Shown here one piece after another: positions 1 to 8,863 of a DNA stretch of 16,714 nucleotides. The notes beneath the pieces are model-generated. The model made no database searches. It was not told the DNA's origin and saw nothing but the letters and a program-made list of their open reading frames with translations. The stretch is taken from contig CADCUE010000039.1 of NCBI GenBank assembly GCA_902805805.1, forward strand, positions 1 to 16,714, written 5' to 3'. The position numbers and the translations under genes are program-made. Position 1 is the stretch's first letter; the number at the start of each line of letters is the position of its first letter. Source of the stretch: an uncultured Frankineae bacterium. Its GTDB lineage: Bacteria; Actinomycetota; Actinomycetes; Mycobacteriales; SCTD01.

Positions 1-909
1 GGCCGCCACGGCGAGGGCGAGGGCGACGCCGGACACCCGTGCGGTGATCTCGCGGGTCTCGGTCGTGGTGCCGACCTGGCCGCCGATGTCGTCGTAGACC
101 GAGCGGAGCTCCTCACCGCTCTCGGCGCTGAACGACGTGCCCTCGGTGGCCTCGGCGAGCCGGTCCAGGGCGTCCGCGTCCACCGGCACGGGGATGAGGT
201 CGCCGCCCACCTCGACCGTCCCGTCGGGCGTGCCGTACGCGATGGTCGACACCGGCACGCGCTGGTCCCGCGCCGCCTCGGCGGCCACCGACAGGGGACG
301 GCCGACGGTGTTGGTGCCGTCGCTGAGCAGGACGATGCGGGCGGGTGGCGGCTCCTGCCCCGGGGCGACCGCGACCGAGCTCACGGCGCCGAGCGACGCG
401 AACACCGCTTCGCCGATCGCGGTGCTCTCGTCGAGCTCCAGCCCCTCGACGGCCGCGGCCACCGCTGCGTGGTCGCGGGTCGGCGCCACCACGACGCCGG
501 CGCGGCCGCTGAAGGCCACGAGTCCGACGTCGAAGCGGTCCGGCAGCCCCTCGACGAAGGAGGCGGCCGACTCCTTGGCCGCGGTGATGCGGTCCGGCGA
601 CACGTCGTCGGCCAGCATCGACAGCGACACGTCGAGGGCCACGACCACCGTCGCGCGCTCCCGCGGCACCTGCACCGACCCGGTCGGGCGGGCGAAGGCC
701 ACCGTCAGCGCCGTCAGCGCGAGCAGCAGCAGCACGGCGGGCACGTGCCGCTTCCAGGCAGCGCTGCGCGGCAGCACCGACGCGAGCAGCTCCAGCTCCG
801 AGAAGCGCAGCGCGTACGCCGGACGCCGCCGCGACTGCACGACGTGGGCGACGGCGAGCGCCACGACGATCAGCAGCAGCCACAGCCGCCCGGGTGACAG
901 GAAGTCCAC
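1..909 (-). CDS. VWA-domain membrane protein (BatA-like), 3' end outside window
   Basis: The frame ending at base 1 encodes 303 residues with no stop, so the C-terminus is cut off by the window edge. Visible in order: a first membrane helix at about residues 9-25, a second at about 57-73, then a von Willebrand factor A domain from about 86. A third hydrophobic stretch begins at the truncation. The metal-ion (MIDAS) residues are intact: D93-x-S95-x-S97, T163 and D197 (in LLSDGTN). This is the architecture of BatA-type proteins encoded beside MoxR and DUF58, which are thought to act in envelope stress or metal-dependent complex assembly; no substrate can be named. The GTG start (909-907) directly follows the TGA of the DUF58 gene, so translation is probably coupled. 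Little sequence should be missing, because such proteins usually have about 310-330 residues. Confidence 0.9.
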   Translation of the reverse strand, partial: MDFLSPGRLWLLLIVVALAVAHVVQSRRRPAYALRFSELELLASVLPRSAAWKRHVPAVLLLLALTALTVAFARPTGSVQVPRERATVVVALDVSLSMLADDVSPDRITAAKESAASFVEGLPDRFDVGLVAFSGRAGVVVAPTRDHAAVAAAVEGLELDESTAIGEAVFASLGAVSSVAVAPGQEPPPARIVLLSDGTNTVGRPLSVAAEAARDQRVPVSTIAYGTPDGTVEVGGDLIPVPVDADALDRLAEATEGTSFSAESGEELRSVYDDIGGQVGTTTETREITARVSGVALALAVAA

Positions 910-1860
910 TCAGCGCCCTCCGGGGGGCCGCCCGGCGGCGCGCAGCCGGCGACGCGCCGCCAGGTGGCGGGCCAGCGCGGGCAGCCAGTCCTCGTCGGTG
1001 CGGACGACCAGGTGCCCGGCGCCGGAGGCCCGGACCGCCGCGGCGCCGTCGGCGCGGCGGGCGGCGGCCGCGGCGGCGTAGCGCTCACGCAGCCGCCGGT
1101 CGCCGGTGGGGACCTCGAGCGATCGCCCGGTCTCGGGGTCGACCAGGCGCAGCGTTCCGACCGACGGCAGCGCGAGCTCGCGCCGGTCGACGACCTCGGC
1201 GACCACGACGTCGTGCCGCTGCGCCAGCCGGCGCAGCGGCCCGGCCCAGGACGGGGCCTGCCCCACCGGGCCGACCAGGTCGCTGAGGACGACGACGAGC
1301 CCGCGCCGGCGGGGCGGCGACGCCAGGGCCTGCAGGCCCTCGGCGAGGGTCGGCCCCCGGCCCTCGACGGGGCGCGTCGACATCAGGACGTGCAGCAGCG
1401 CCAGCACGGCCGTCGGACCGGACCGGGCGGGCAGCCGGCGCACGACGTCGGACAGCACGACCGCGCCCAGCCGGTCCCCCGGCCCGGCGGCGAGGTGGCC
1501 GACGGCCGCGGCGAGGGCGACCGCCACGTCGCGCTTCTCGTGGCGCGCGGTGCCGAACGACATGGACGCCGTCAGGTCGACCAGCAGGTTCGTCTCGAGC
1601 TCGCGCTCGGCGACGGCCTGCCGCACGTGCGTCTCCCCCGTCCGCGCGGTGACCGACCAGTCGATGCGCCGCACGTCGTCACCCGGGCTGTAGGCGCGGG
1701 CCTCGGCGGGCTCGGCGCCCGGTCCGGGCAGGTGCCCGAGGTGCTCGCCCTGCAGCAGCCCGTCCAGCCGGGCGGAGACCTGCAGCGCCAGCCGGCGCAC
1801 CGCCGCCGGGGACGCCAGCGGCGGCGGTGGCAGAGCGGGCGGGGTCGCCGACCGCCTCAC
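910..1860 (-). CDS. DUF58 domain protein of the MoxR-VWA module
   Basis: A 316-residue protein starting with GTG. The N-terminus is Pro/Ala-rich. The DUF58 signature follows at about residues 56-90 (SPGDDVRRIDWSVTART, then a VRQAVAERE stretch). After it comes a VWA-like fold whose metal site is DLTASM (D95, T97, S99). There is no obvious membrane helix or signal peptide, unlike many DUF58 proteins with N-terminal helices, so this one is probably cytoplasmic. DUF58 proteins are almost always encoded with a MoxR ATPase and VWA proteins; they are presumed partners or clients of the chaperone, with unproven biochemistry. The gene starts 10 nt after the moxR stop and abuts the VWA gene, so the three form one transcription unit. 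Confidence 0.93.
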   Translation of the reverse strand: MRRSATPPALPPPPLASPAAVRRLALQVSARLDGLLQGEHLGHLPGPGAEPAEARAYSPGDDVRRIDWSVTARTGETHVRQAVAERELETNLLVDLTASMSFGTARHEKRDVAVALAAAVGHLAAGPGDRLGAVVLSDVVRRLPARSGPTAVLALLHVLMSTRPVEGRGPTLAEGLQALASPPRRRGLVVVLSDLVGPVGQAPSWAGPLRRLAQRHDVVVAEVVDRRELALPSVGTLRLVDPETGRSLEVPTGDRRLRERYAAAAAARRADGAAAVRASGAGHLVVRTDEDWLPALARHLAARRRLRAAGRPPGGR

Positions 1861-1870
1861 GCGGGCCGCC

Positions 1871-2911
<1,041 letters not shown>

Positions 2912-3047
2912 GCGCACCTCCGGTTGTCCGTCCACGGTCGCACAGTGCCCGGACGGCGGTGAAGCGCGCGTGAGGTCCTGCGCCGGGGGCTGGCGCCGGG
3001 TGAGCTCGGCGGCGGGGCCGGCCAGCGGGTTCGCCCGGTGCGTCCCC

Positions 3048-3101
3048 GAGATCCTCCGAAGATCCCCAGCATCCCGCTGCTGGGGATCTCGGGAAGATCT
3101 T
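3048..3101. repeat. GATC-rich palindromic intergenic repeat, copy A
   Basis: An inverted repeat with an 11-bp perfect inner stem (3061-3071 pairs with 3078-3088) and a 6-nt loop TCCCGC. It is extended outward with three or four mismatches to 3048/3101. Four GATC tetramers lie within it. The inner stem and loop are identical to those of copy B at 4894-4943. It lies downstream of the M56 protease gene and upstream of moxR, where a terminator would be expected, but no T-run follows on either strand. It could be a non-canonical terminator, a REP-like mobile palindrome, or both. Confidence 0.75.
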
Positions 3102-3157
3102 CGAGCGGGCGGACCGCTGAGCGGCTGGACGGCGGGCGGCGGCTCCGGTGTCGGGGG

Positions 3158-4057
3158 TCAGGCGAGCAGCGGGAGCAGCAGGCCGAGCGCGGGCAGGGAC
3201 AGCACGAGCACCGTGGCCGCCGCGACCGCCGCCAGGGCCGGCCAGCCGAGCGCCGGCGGCGGGCTGACCAGCCGCTGAGCCCGCAGCAGGACGTCGTCGC
3301 CGCCGGCGCCCAGACCGCCGCACGGCACCGAGGCGGCGCCCACCTTGTACAGCGCGCGCGCCAGCACCTCGGGCCGGTGCCGGCGCGCCGCCCGGTCGTC
3401 GGCGAGCATCTCGACGAGCAGCGCGACCTGCTCCTGCGCGGTGCGCACCGACCTCAGGCGGGGGAACGTCGTCCCGAACGCCGCGAACGGCAGCACGACC
3501 AGGTCGTGCCGCTGCTCGACGTGCGCCTGCTCGTGGGCGAGGACGGCGCGGACCTCGTCCTCGCGCAGCAGGTCCAGGACGCCGCGCGACAGCACGACCC
3601 GCGGCCGCAGCCCGGGCAGGCAGTACGCCAGCGGGACGTCGTGGTCGACGACCCGCGTCCCGGCCAACAGCGGGTTGCGGGTCGCGACCAGGTCGACGAG
3701 GACCCGGTTGCGGTGGCGGGCCTGCAGGGTGCGTCCGGCGGCGGTGACGAACACCGACACCAGCCGGACCACCAGCACGACCGCCACGACGGCGGCGACC
3801 AACGACCACCAGCGGGTCCGCCCCGCACCGTCGAGGACGGCCTGCGTCGCGGCGGCGTGCGTCTCACCCGCCGGGGCGAGCGCCACCGTGAGGGCGACCT
3901 CCACGGCGAGCAGCCCGGCGGTCAGCCCCAGCGCCTGCCACAGCAGCAGGCCCGCGGTCGGGGCGCGGCGCGGCCAGTCGGCCCGGGCCAGCCGGTCGGG
4001 CACGACCGTGGACAGCAGCAGGAGCACGACCGCCACGGCCACCGCCGCCCCCAGCAC
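3158..4057 (-). CDS. M56-family (BlaR1-like) membrane zinc metalloprotease
   Basis: A 299-residue integral membrane protease. Helices are seen at about residues 2-18, 36-60, 84-105 and 272-296. The zinc motif HEQAH (H175, E176, H179) sits in LAHEQAHVEQRHD, with a likely third ligand at E216 (EMLADDRAAR). The layout of two or three helices, a cytosolic protease domain and a final helix matches M56/BlaR1 proteases. In BlaR1/MecR1 the activated protease leads to cleavage of the BlaI/MecI repressor. There is no C-terminal penicillin-binding sensor domain, so the signal may not be a beta-lactam, or sensing may use another subunit. It starts with GTG 63 nt after the blaI stop, presumably in one operon with it. 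A closing CAC-encoded GTG at 4057 has only weak ribosome-site character. Confidence 0.92.
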   Translation of the reverse strand: MLGAAVAVAVVLLLLSTVVPDRLARADWPRRAPTAGLLLWQALGLTAGLLAVEVALTVALAPAGETHAAATQAVLDGAGRTRWWSLVAAVVAVVLVVRLVSVFVTAAGRTLQARHRNRVLVDLVATRNPLLAGTRVVDHDVPLAYCLPGLRPRVVLSRGVLDLLREDEVRAVLAHEQAHVEQRHDLVVLPFAAFGTTFPRLRSVRTAQEQVALLVEMLADDRAARRHRPEVLARALYKVGAASVPCGGLGAGGDDVLLRAQRLVSPPPALGWPALAAVAAATVLVLSLPALGLLLPLLA

Positions 4058-4120
4058 TCAGGACCCGCTCAGCAAGGAGGACCGGCCGGGCACCGACCGC
4101 AGCTCAGCACGGGAGGTCCA

Positions 4121-4492
4121 TCAGGGCTGGGGGTCCTGCAGCGGTCCCTCGAGCGCGCGGCGCAGCGCCTCGGCCTCCGCCGGGGTCACCGACCGGGCGA
4201 AGTGCTGCAGGGCCGCCTCGCGGTCGTCGGCCTGCCCCAGCGCCTGCTGCATGAGCACGGCGATGTGGTCCTCACGAGAGGCGACCGCCCGGTAGACGTG
4301 CGCGCGGCCGGAGGTGTCCTTGGCCAGCAGGTGCTTCTTCTCCAGGCGGGTCAGCACGGTCAGCCAGGTCGTGTAGGCCAGCCCGCGAGGGGCAAGGCGC
4401 TCGGCGACCTGCCGGCCGGTCGCCGGACCGATGTCCCAGACGACCTCCATGGCAGCGCGCTCGAGGTCTCCCAGCCGTGTCACGTGGCTCAT
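4121..4492 (-). CDS. blaI: BlaI/MecI/CopY-family transcriptional repressor
   Basis: A 123-residue protein of normal family length. The N-terminal winged helix (about residues 5-75) contains the family pattern LGDLERAAMEVVWD...TGRQVAERLAPRGLAYTTWLTVLTRLEKKHLL. A short C-terminal helical dimerisation part follows. Family members bind as dimers to TAC/GTA-rich dyads and are inactivated by cleavage after a partner M56 protease is activated; that partner is the next gene. The ATG at 4492-4490 has no Shine-Dalgarno, and its first base is the last base of the operator at 4492-4526. The gene is therefore probably read from a leaderless or very short mRNA and strongly autorepressed. The true regulon and inducer cannot be read from sequence. 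No beta-lactamase gene lies nearby, so the symbol denotes the family only. Confidence 0.93.
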   Translation of the reverse strand: MSHVTRLGDLERAAMEVVWDIGPATGRQVAERLAPRGLAYTTWLTVLTRLEKKHLLAKDTSGRAHVYRAVASREDHIAVLMQQALGQADDREAALQHFARSVTPAEAEALRRALEGPLQDPQP

Positions 4493-4526
4493 ACTACGAC
4501 CGGTAGAAGTTCTACGGGGCGTAGTA
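4492..4526. promoter_or_regulatory. Tandem BlaI-type operator between blaI and whiB3
   Basis: A 35-bp inverted repeat centred on 4509, in which 15 of 17 base pairs match. It contains two identical dyads, CTAC-N5-GTAG, at 4494-4506 and 4512-4524 with centres 18 bp apart. Their facing inner halves form a perfect GTAGAA-g-TTCTAC palindrome. The spacing suits two repressor dimers on nearly the same helix face. The site covers the blaI start region and ends 40 bp before the whiB3 start, so it could repress both. Assignment to BlaI rests on position and on resemblance to TAC/GTA-type BlaI operators. Confidence 0.82.
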
Positions 4527-4556
4527 GATGATGGTGAGGTACTCCCGCCACCCCTC

Positions 4557-4561
4557 AGGAG
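4557..4561 (+). promoter_or_regulatory. Ribosome binding site deciding the whiB3 start
   Basis: AGGAG lies five bases before GTG 4567. An in-frame ATG at 4528 would add 13 residues that do not resemble WhiB proteins, has no ribosome site, and abuts the operator. The 4567 start is therefore preferred. Confidence 0.7.
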
Positions 4562-4566
4562 CCGCC

Positions 4567-4866
4567 GTGCCCGACGTCCTCGGCACCGCTCGTCCCCCCG
4601 GCGCGCAGACCTGGCGCTGGGACTGGCAGGTGGCCGCCCGCTGCCGCGGTCGCGACGACCTGTTCTTCCACCCGCACGGCGAGCGCGAGCCGCTGCGCAG
4701 CGAGCGCGAGTCGGCCGCCAAGCAGGTGTGCGCGACGTGCCCGGTCAAGCGCGAGTGCCTCGAGCACGCCCTCGAGTCCGGCGAGCCGTACGGCGTCTGG
4801 GGCGGCCTGTCCGAGGGCGAGCGCGAGGTGCTGCTCCACGGGCCGCGCCCGGTGCGCAAGCGCTAG
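4567..4866 (+). CDS. whiB3: WhiB-family Fe-S regulator, WhiB3/WhiD type
   Basis: A 99-residue WhiB-like protein. The four cysteines expected to hold a [4Fe-4S] cluster are present: one in ARCRG, then CATC, then the Cys of KREC. The GVWGG turn follows, with a basic tail GPRPVRKR. The segments WDWQVAARCRG, LFFHPHGERE and EPYGVWGGLSE match my memory of M. tuberculosis WhiB3 and Streptomyces WhiD rather than WhiB1, 2 or 4. WhiB3-type proteins sense redox state and nitric oxide and pair with the primary sigma factor; in Streptomyces WhiD is needed for late sporulation. The gene is divergent from blaI with the operator in between, suggesting control by that repressor. A hairpin repeat lies 27 bp past the stop. 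Subclass assignment is by eye. Confidence 0.92.
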   Translation: MPDVLGTARPPGAQTWRWDWQVAARCRGRDDLFFHPHGEREPLRSERESAAKQVCATCPVKRECLEHALESGEPYGVWGGLSEGEREVLLHGPRPVRKR

Positions 4867-4893
4867 GTGAGACCAGGAGCTCCACCCCCACAC

Positions 4894-4943
4894 GATGTTC
4901 CGGAGATCCCCAGCATCCCGCTGCTGGGGATCTTCGGAAGATC
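4894..4943. repeat. GATC-rich palindromic intergenic repeat, copy B (possible bidirectional terminator)
   Basis: A 22-bp stem with only one mismatch and one G-T wobble, and loop TCCCGC. The inner 11 bp (4905-4915 with 4922-4932) and the loop are identical to copy A at 3048-3101. It sits between the convergent whiB3 and OYE genes, an ideal site for a bidirectional terminator, though neither strand has a T-tract. The right flank (GATCTTCGGAAGATC) is itself nearly palindromic, so alternative folding is possible. Confidence 0.8.
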
Positions 4944-4953
4944 TCGAGGTCGC

Positions 4954-6030
4954 CTAGTCGAGGACCGGGCCGGACAATGTCGGGTAGTCGGTGTAGCCCG
5001 CCGCACCGCCGCCGTAGAAGGTGGCGGTGTCGGGCTCGTTGAGGTCAGCACCGGTGCGCAGGCGCTCGACGAGGTCGGGGTTGGCGAGGAACGCCCGCCC
5101 GATCGCGAACAGGTCGGCCGCGCCGCTGTCGACCGCCTCCTGGGCGGTCGCCAGGTCGGAGGCGCCCGCGAAACCGGTGCTCAGGACGACCGGACCGGAG
5201 AACAGCTTGCGCAGCGCGTCCTGGTAGCGGGTCCCCGGGTCCTCCGCGATGTGCAGGTAGAGCAGCCCGAGGGGCTCCAGCCCGCGGACGAGCGCCTCGT
5301 ACGTCTGCTCGATCTCGGTCTCGACGATGTCGTTGAAGCCGTGCCCGGGCGAGACGCGCAGGCCCACCCGGTCCGGGCCGATGGCCTCGGCGACCGCCGT
5401 GGCGACCTCGACGACGAAGCGGGCCCGGTTCTCCGGCGAGCCGCCGTAGGCGTCCGTGCGGACGTTGCTGCCGTCGGCCAGGAACTGGTGCAGCAGGTAG
5501 CCGTTCGCGGCGTGCAGCTCCACCCCGTCGAGGCCGGCGTCCACCGCGCGGCGCGACGCGTCGACGAACTCGGCGACCACACCCGGCAGCTCGCCGGTCG
5601 CCAGCGCGCGCGGCTCGACGAAGTCCTGCATGCCCCCGGGCGTGAACACCTGCCCGGCCGCGGTGACCGCCGACGGGGCCACCGGCTGCAGGCCGGTGAT
5701 CGACGGGTGGCCGATGCGGCCGGTGTGCATGAGCTGGGCGACGATGCGGCCGCCGCGCTCGTGCACTGCCTCGGCGACCAGGCGCCAGCCGGCGACCTGC
5801 TCGTCGGTGTGCAGGCCCGGGGTGTGGGGGTAGCCCTGGCCGACGGCCGACGGCTGAGTGCCCTCGGTGACGATCAGGCCGGCGCCGGCGCGCTGCGCGT
5901 AGTAGTCGGCGCTCAACGCCGTGGGGGCCTCACCGGCGCCCGCGCGGTTGCGCGTCATCGGCGCCATCACGAAGCGGTTGCGCAGCTCCAGCGGTCCGAG
6001 GCGGTACGGGGCGAACAGGTCCGTGGTCAT
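4954..6030 (-). CDS. Old Yellow Enzyme-family alkene reductase (NemA-like)
   Basis: A 358-residue FMN-dependent ene-reductase with a TIM barrel over the whole length. Seen: MAPMTRNRA near residue 22-30 (Thr near the flavin), the substrate-binding pair H173/N176 and proton donor Y178 in HAANGYLL, then FLADGSNVRTDAYGGSPENRARF. Late in the barrel are STGFAG and FAIGRAFLANPDLVERLR (phosphate binding). H/N and the PMTRNRA segment place it with N-ethylmaleimide reductase/OPR-like enzymes, which reduce activated C=C bonds, quinones or nitro esters with NAD(P)H. The natural substrate is unknown. The ATG at 6030 has GGAGGA just upstream. An inverted repeat at 6041-6062 directly before the ribosome site suggests repression by a TetR-like or similar regulator not encoded here. 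The second OYE gene at 7441-8535 belongs to another subclass. Confidence 0.95.
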   Translation of the reverse strand: MTTDLFAPYRLGPLELRNRFVMAPMTRNRAGAGEAPTALSADYYAQRAGAGLIVTEGTQPSAVGQGYPHTPGLHTDEQVAGWRLVAEAVHERGGRIVAQLMHTGRIGHPSITGLQPVAPSAVTAAGQVFTPGGMQDFVEPRALATGELPGVVAEFVDASRRAVDAGLDGVELHAANGYLLHQFLADGSNVRTDAYGGSPENRARFVVEVATAVAEAIGPDRVGLRVSPGHGFNDIVETEIEQTYEALVRGLEPLGLLYLHIAEDPGTRYQDALRKLFSGPVVLSTGFAGASDLATAQEAVDSGAADLFAIGRAFLANPDLVERLRTGADLNEPDTATFYGGGAAGYTDYPTLSGPVLD

Positions 6031-6040
6031 GGGTCCTCCG

Positions 6041-6062
6041 TGTCGTTGACTCGACAACGACA
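6041..6062. promoter_or_regulatory. Inverted-repeat operator before the NemA-like gene
   Basis: Perfect 8-bp arms TGTCGTTG and CAACGACA are separated by 6 bp, a 22-bp dyad ending 11 bp before the ATG of the reductase. Size and position fit a TetR-family-type operator, as known for the nemR-nemA pair. No such regulator is in the window, so it would act in trans. Confidence 0.65.
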
Positions 6063-6085
6063 AGCCGTCCTCCCCAGGGGGCGTT

Positions 6086-6109
6086 CCCGGTGTGCCGGAC
6101 GTCACCGGG
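6086..6109. terminator. Possible weak hairpin terminator after the lipoprotein gene
   Basis: CCCGGTG (6086-6092) pairs perfectly with CACCGGG (6103-6109) around a 10-nt loop. It lies 29 bp downstream of the lipoprotein stop on the minus strand. There is no T-run, so it may equally be a chance GC-rich dyad or a regulatory site for the next gene. Confidence 0.3.
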
Positions 6110-6137
6110 CCAGGGCCGAGCGGCCGACCCGCGGAGC

Positions 6138-6626
6138 TCAGCCCACGCGCGAGACGGCGTCCGCGCAGCTCTGCAGGCCGTACGAGCGCAGGTACTCCTT
6201 GTCGATGCCCGCCGACGTCGGCCGCTCGGCCAGCAGCGGCAGCAGCTGTGCCTCGTCCGCCCCGGCCGCCGTCACGCGGGCCGAGAACTCCTTGCCCGAG
6301 GTGACCAGGGCGGCGAACGGGTCGAGCACCTTGCGCTCGAGCTCGGCGCGGTCCTGCTCCGGAGGCGTCAGCGCGGCCAGGTCGGTCTGGACGTTCTCGG
6401 CGATCTGCACGGTCTGCGTGACGTACGGCCCGAACTCGGCCGGGGTCGCCGGCGCGGTGAGGCGGGCGAACTGCGCGTCGGCGTCGCTGCAGACCTTCGA
6501 CGCCGCCTCGACGTAGGCCTTCTTGGGGTCGACCTCCTCCGCCGCCTCGTCGTCCCCTCCGCCGCTGCAGGCGGCCAGGGCGAGGCACAGCACGAGGGCA
6601 CGGAGCAGGGGCACGCGTCGGGTCAC
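6138..6626 (-). CDS. Small secreted lipoprotein of unknown function
   Basis: A 162-residue protein with a classical lipoprotein signal: MTRRVPLLR, a hydrophobic core, and lipobox LAAC with Cys20 as the lipidated residue, followed by SGGGDDE. The mature part is mostly helical and acidic. It has only two other cysteines, in KVCSDAD and LQSCADAV near its two ends, a spacing that could form a disulfide outside the membrane. The repeated helical pattern (VQTDLAALTPPEQDRAELERKVLDPFAAL) resembles small actinobacterial lipoproteins of unknown role; I cannot name a domain. The GTG start at 6626 is 15 nt after the RNA methyltransferase stop, so it is likely in the same operon. An ATG at 6632 is out of frame and hits a stop at once. 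Confidence 0.88.
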   Translation of the reverse strand: MTRRVPLLRALVLCLALAACSGGGDDEAAEEVDPKKAYVEAASKVCSDADAQFARLTAPATPAEFGPYVTQTVQIAENVQTDLAALTPPEQDRAELERKVLDPFAALVTSGKEFSARVTAAGADEAQLLPLLAERPTSAGIDKEYLRSYGLQSCADAVSRVG

Positions 6627-6641
6627 CCCACCATCGTGCCC

Positions 6642-8580
<1,939 letters not shown>

Positions 8581-8649
8581 TCACGCGGAGCCGCATCCCG
8601 CAGTCCCACTCGCACGTCCCACACCAGCGCCCCACGCGGAGGACACGTC

Positions 8650-8862
8650 ATGGCCGACCTCGGAGACACCAGCCAGGCGAACACCGCCCACAAGCACAAG
8701 ATGACGTCGTGGATCACCGTCGCGCTCATCACGGTCGCCTCGATCGTCCTGGGGTTCGCCTTCGTCCTGCAGTCGATCCCGCTGGCCGTCGTGGGCGGCG
8801 TGCTGCTGGTCGCCGGTGTCGTCCTCGGGATCACCGGCGGGATCATGGAAGACGCCGAGTAG
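8650..8862 (+). CDS. Small two-helix membrane protein
   Basis: A 70-residue protein with a short polar N-terminus (MADLGDTSQANTAHKHKM), then two predicted membrane helices (about residues 20-39 and 43-63) joined by a tight turn, and an acidic end MEDAE. The Ser-Trp after the basic HKHK stretch and the hairpin layout resemble the HGxxPAAW/DUF6704 group of small actinobacterial membrane proteins. This is a loose match and no function is known to me. The ATG has GCGGAGG seven bases upstream. A TAGGCT box at 8576-8581 could be its -10 element. The gene converges on the histidine kinase with one base between the two stop codons. Confidence 0.85.
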   Translation: MADLGDTSQANTAHKHKMTSWITVALITVASIVLGFAFVLQSIPLAVVGGVLLVAGVVLGITGGIMEDAE

Positions 8863-8863
8863 C

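Noticed and set aside
113..883. Minus-strand 256-codon frame and plus-strand 314-codon frame (137-1081)
   Set aside because: The frame starting at 909 gives a clean VWA protein with MIDAS residues and membrane helices; these two are shadows.
4528..4566. Longer WhiB start at ATG 4528
   Set aside because: No ribosome site, it adjoins the operator, and the added residues are unlike WhiB; GTG 4567 with AGGAG is better.
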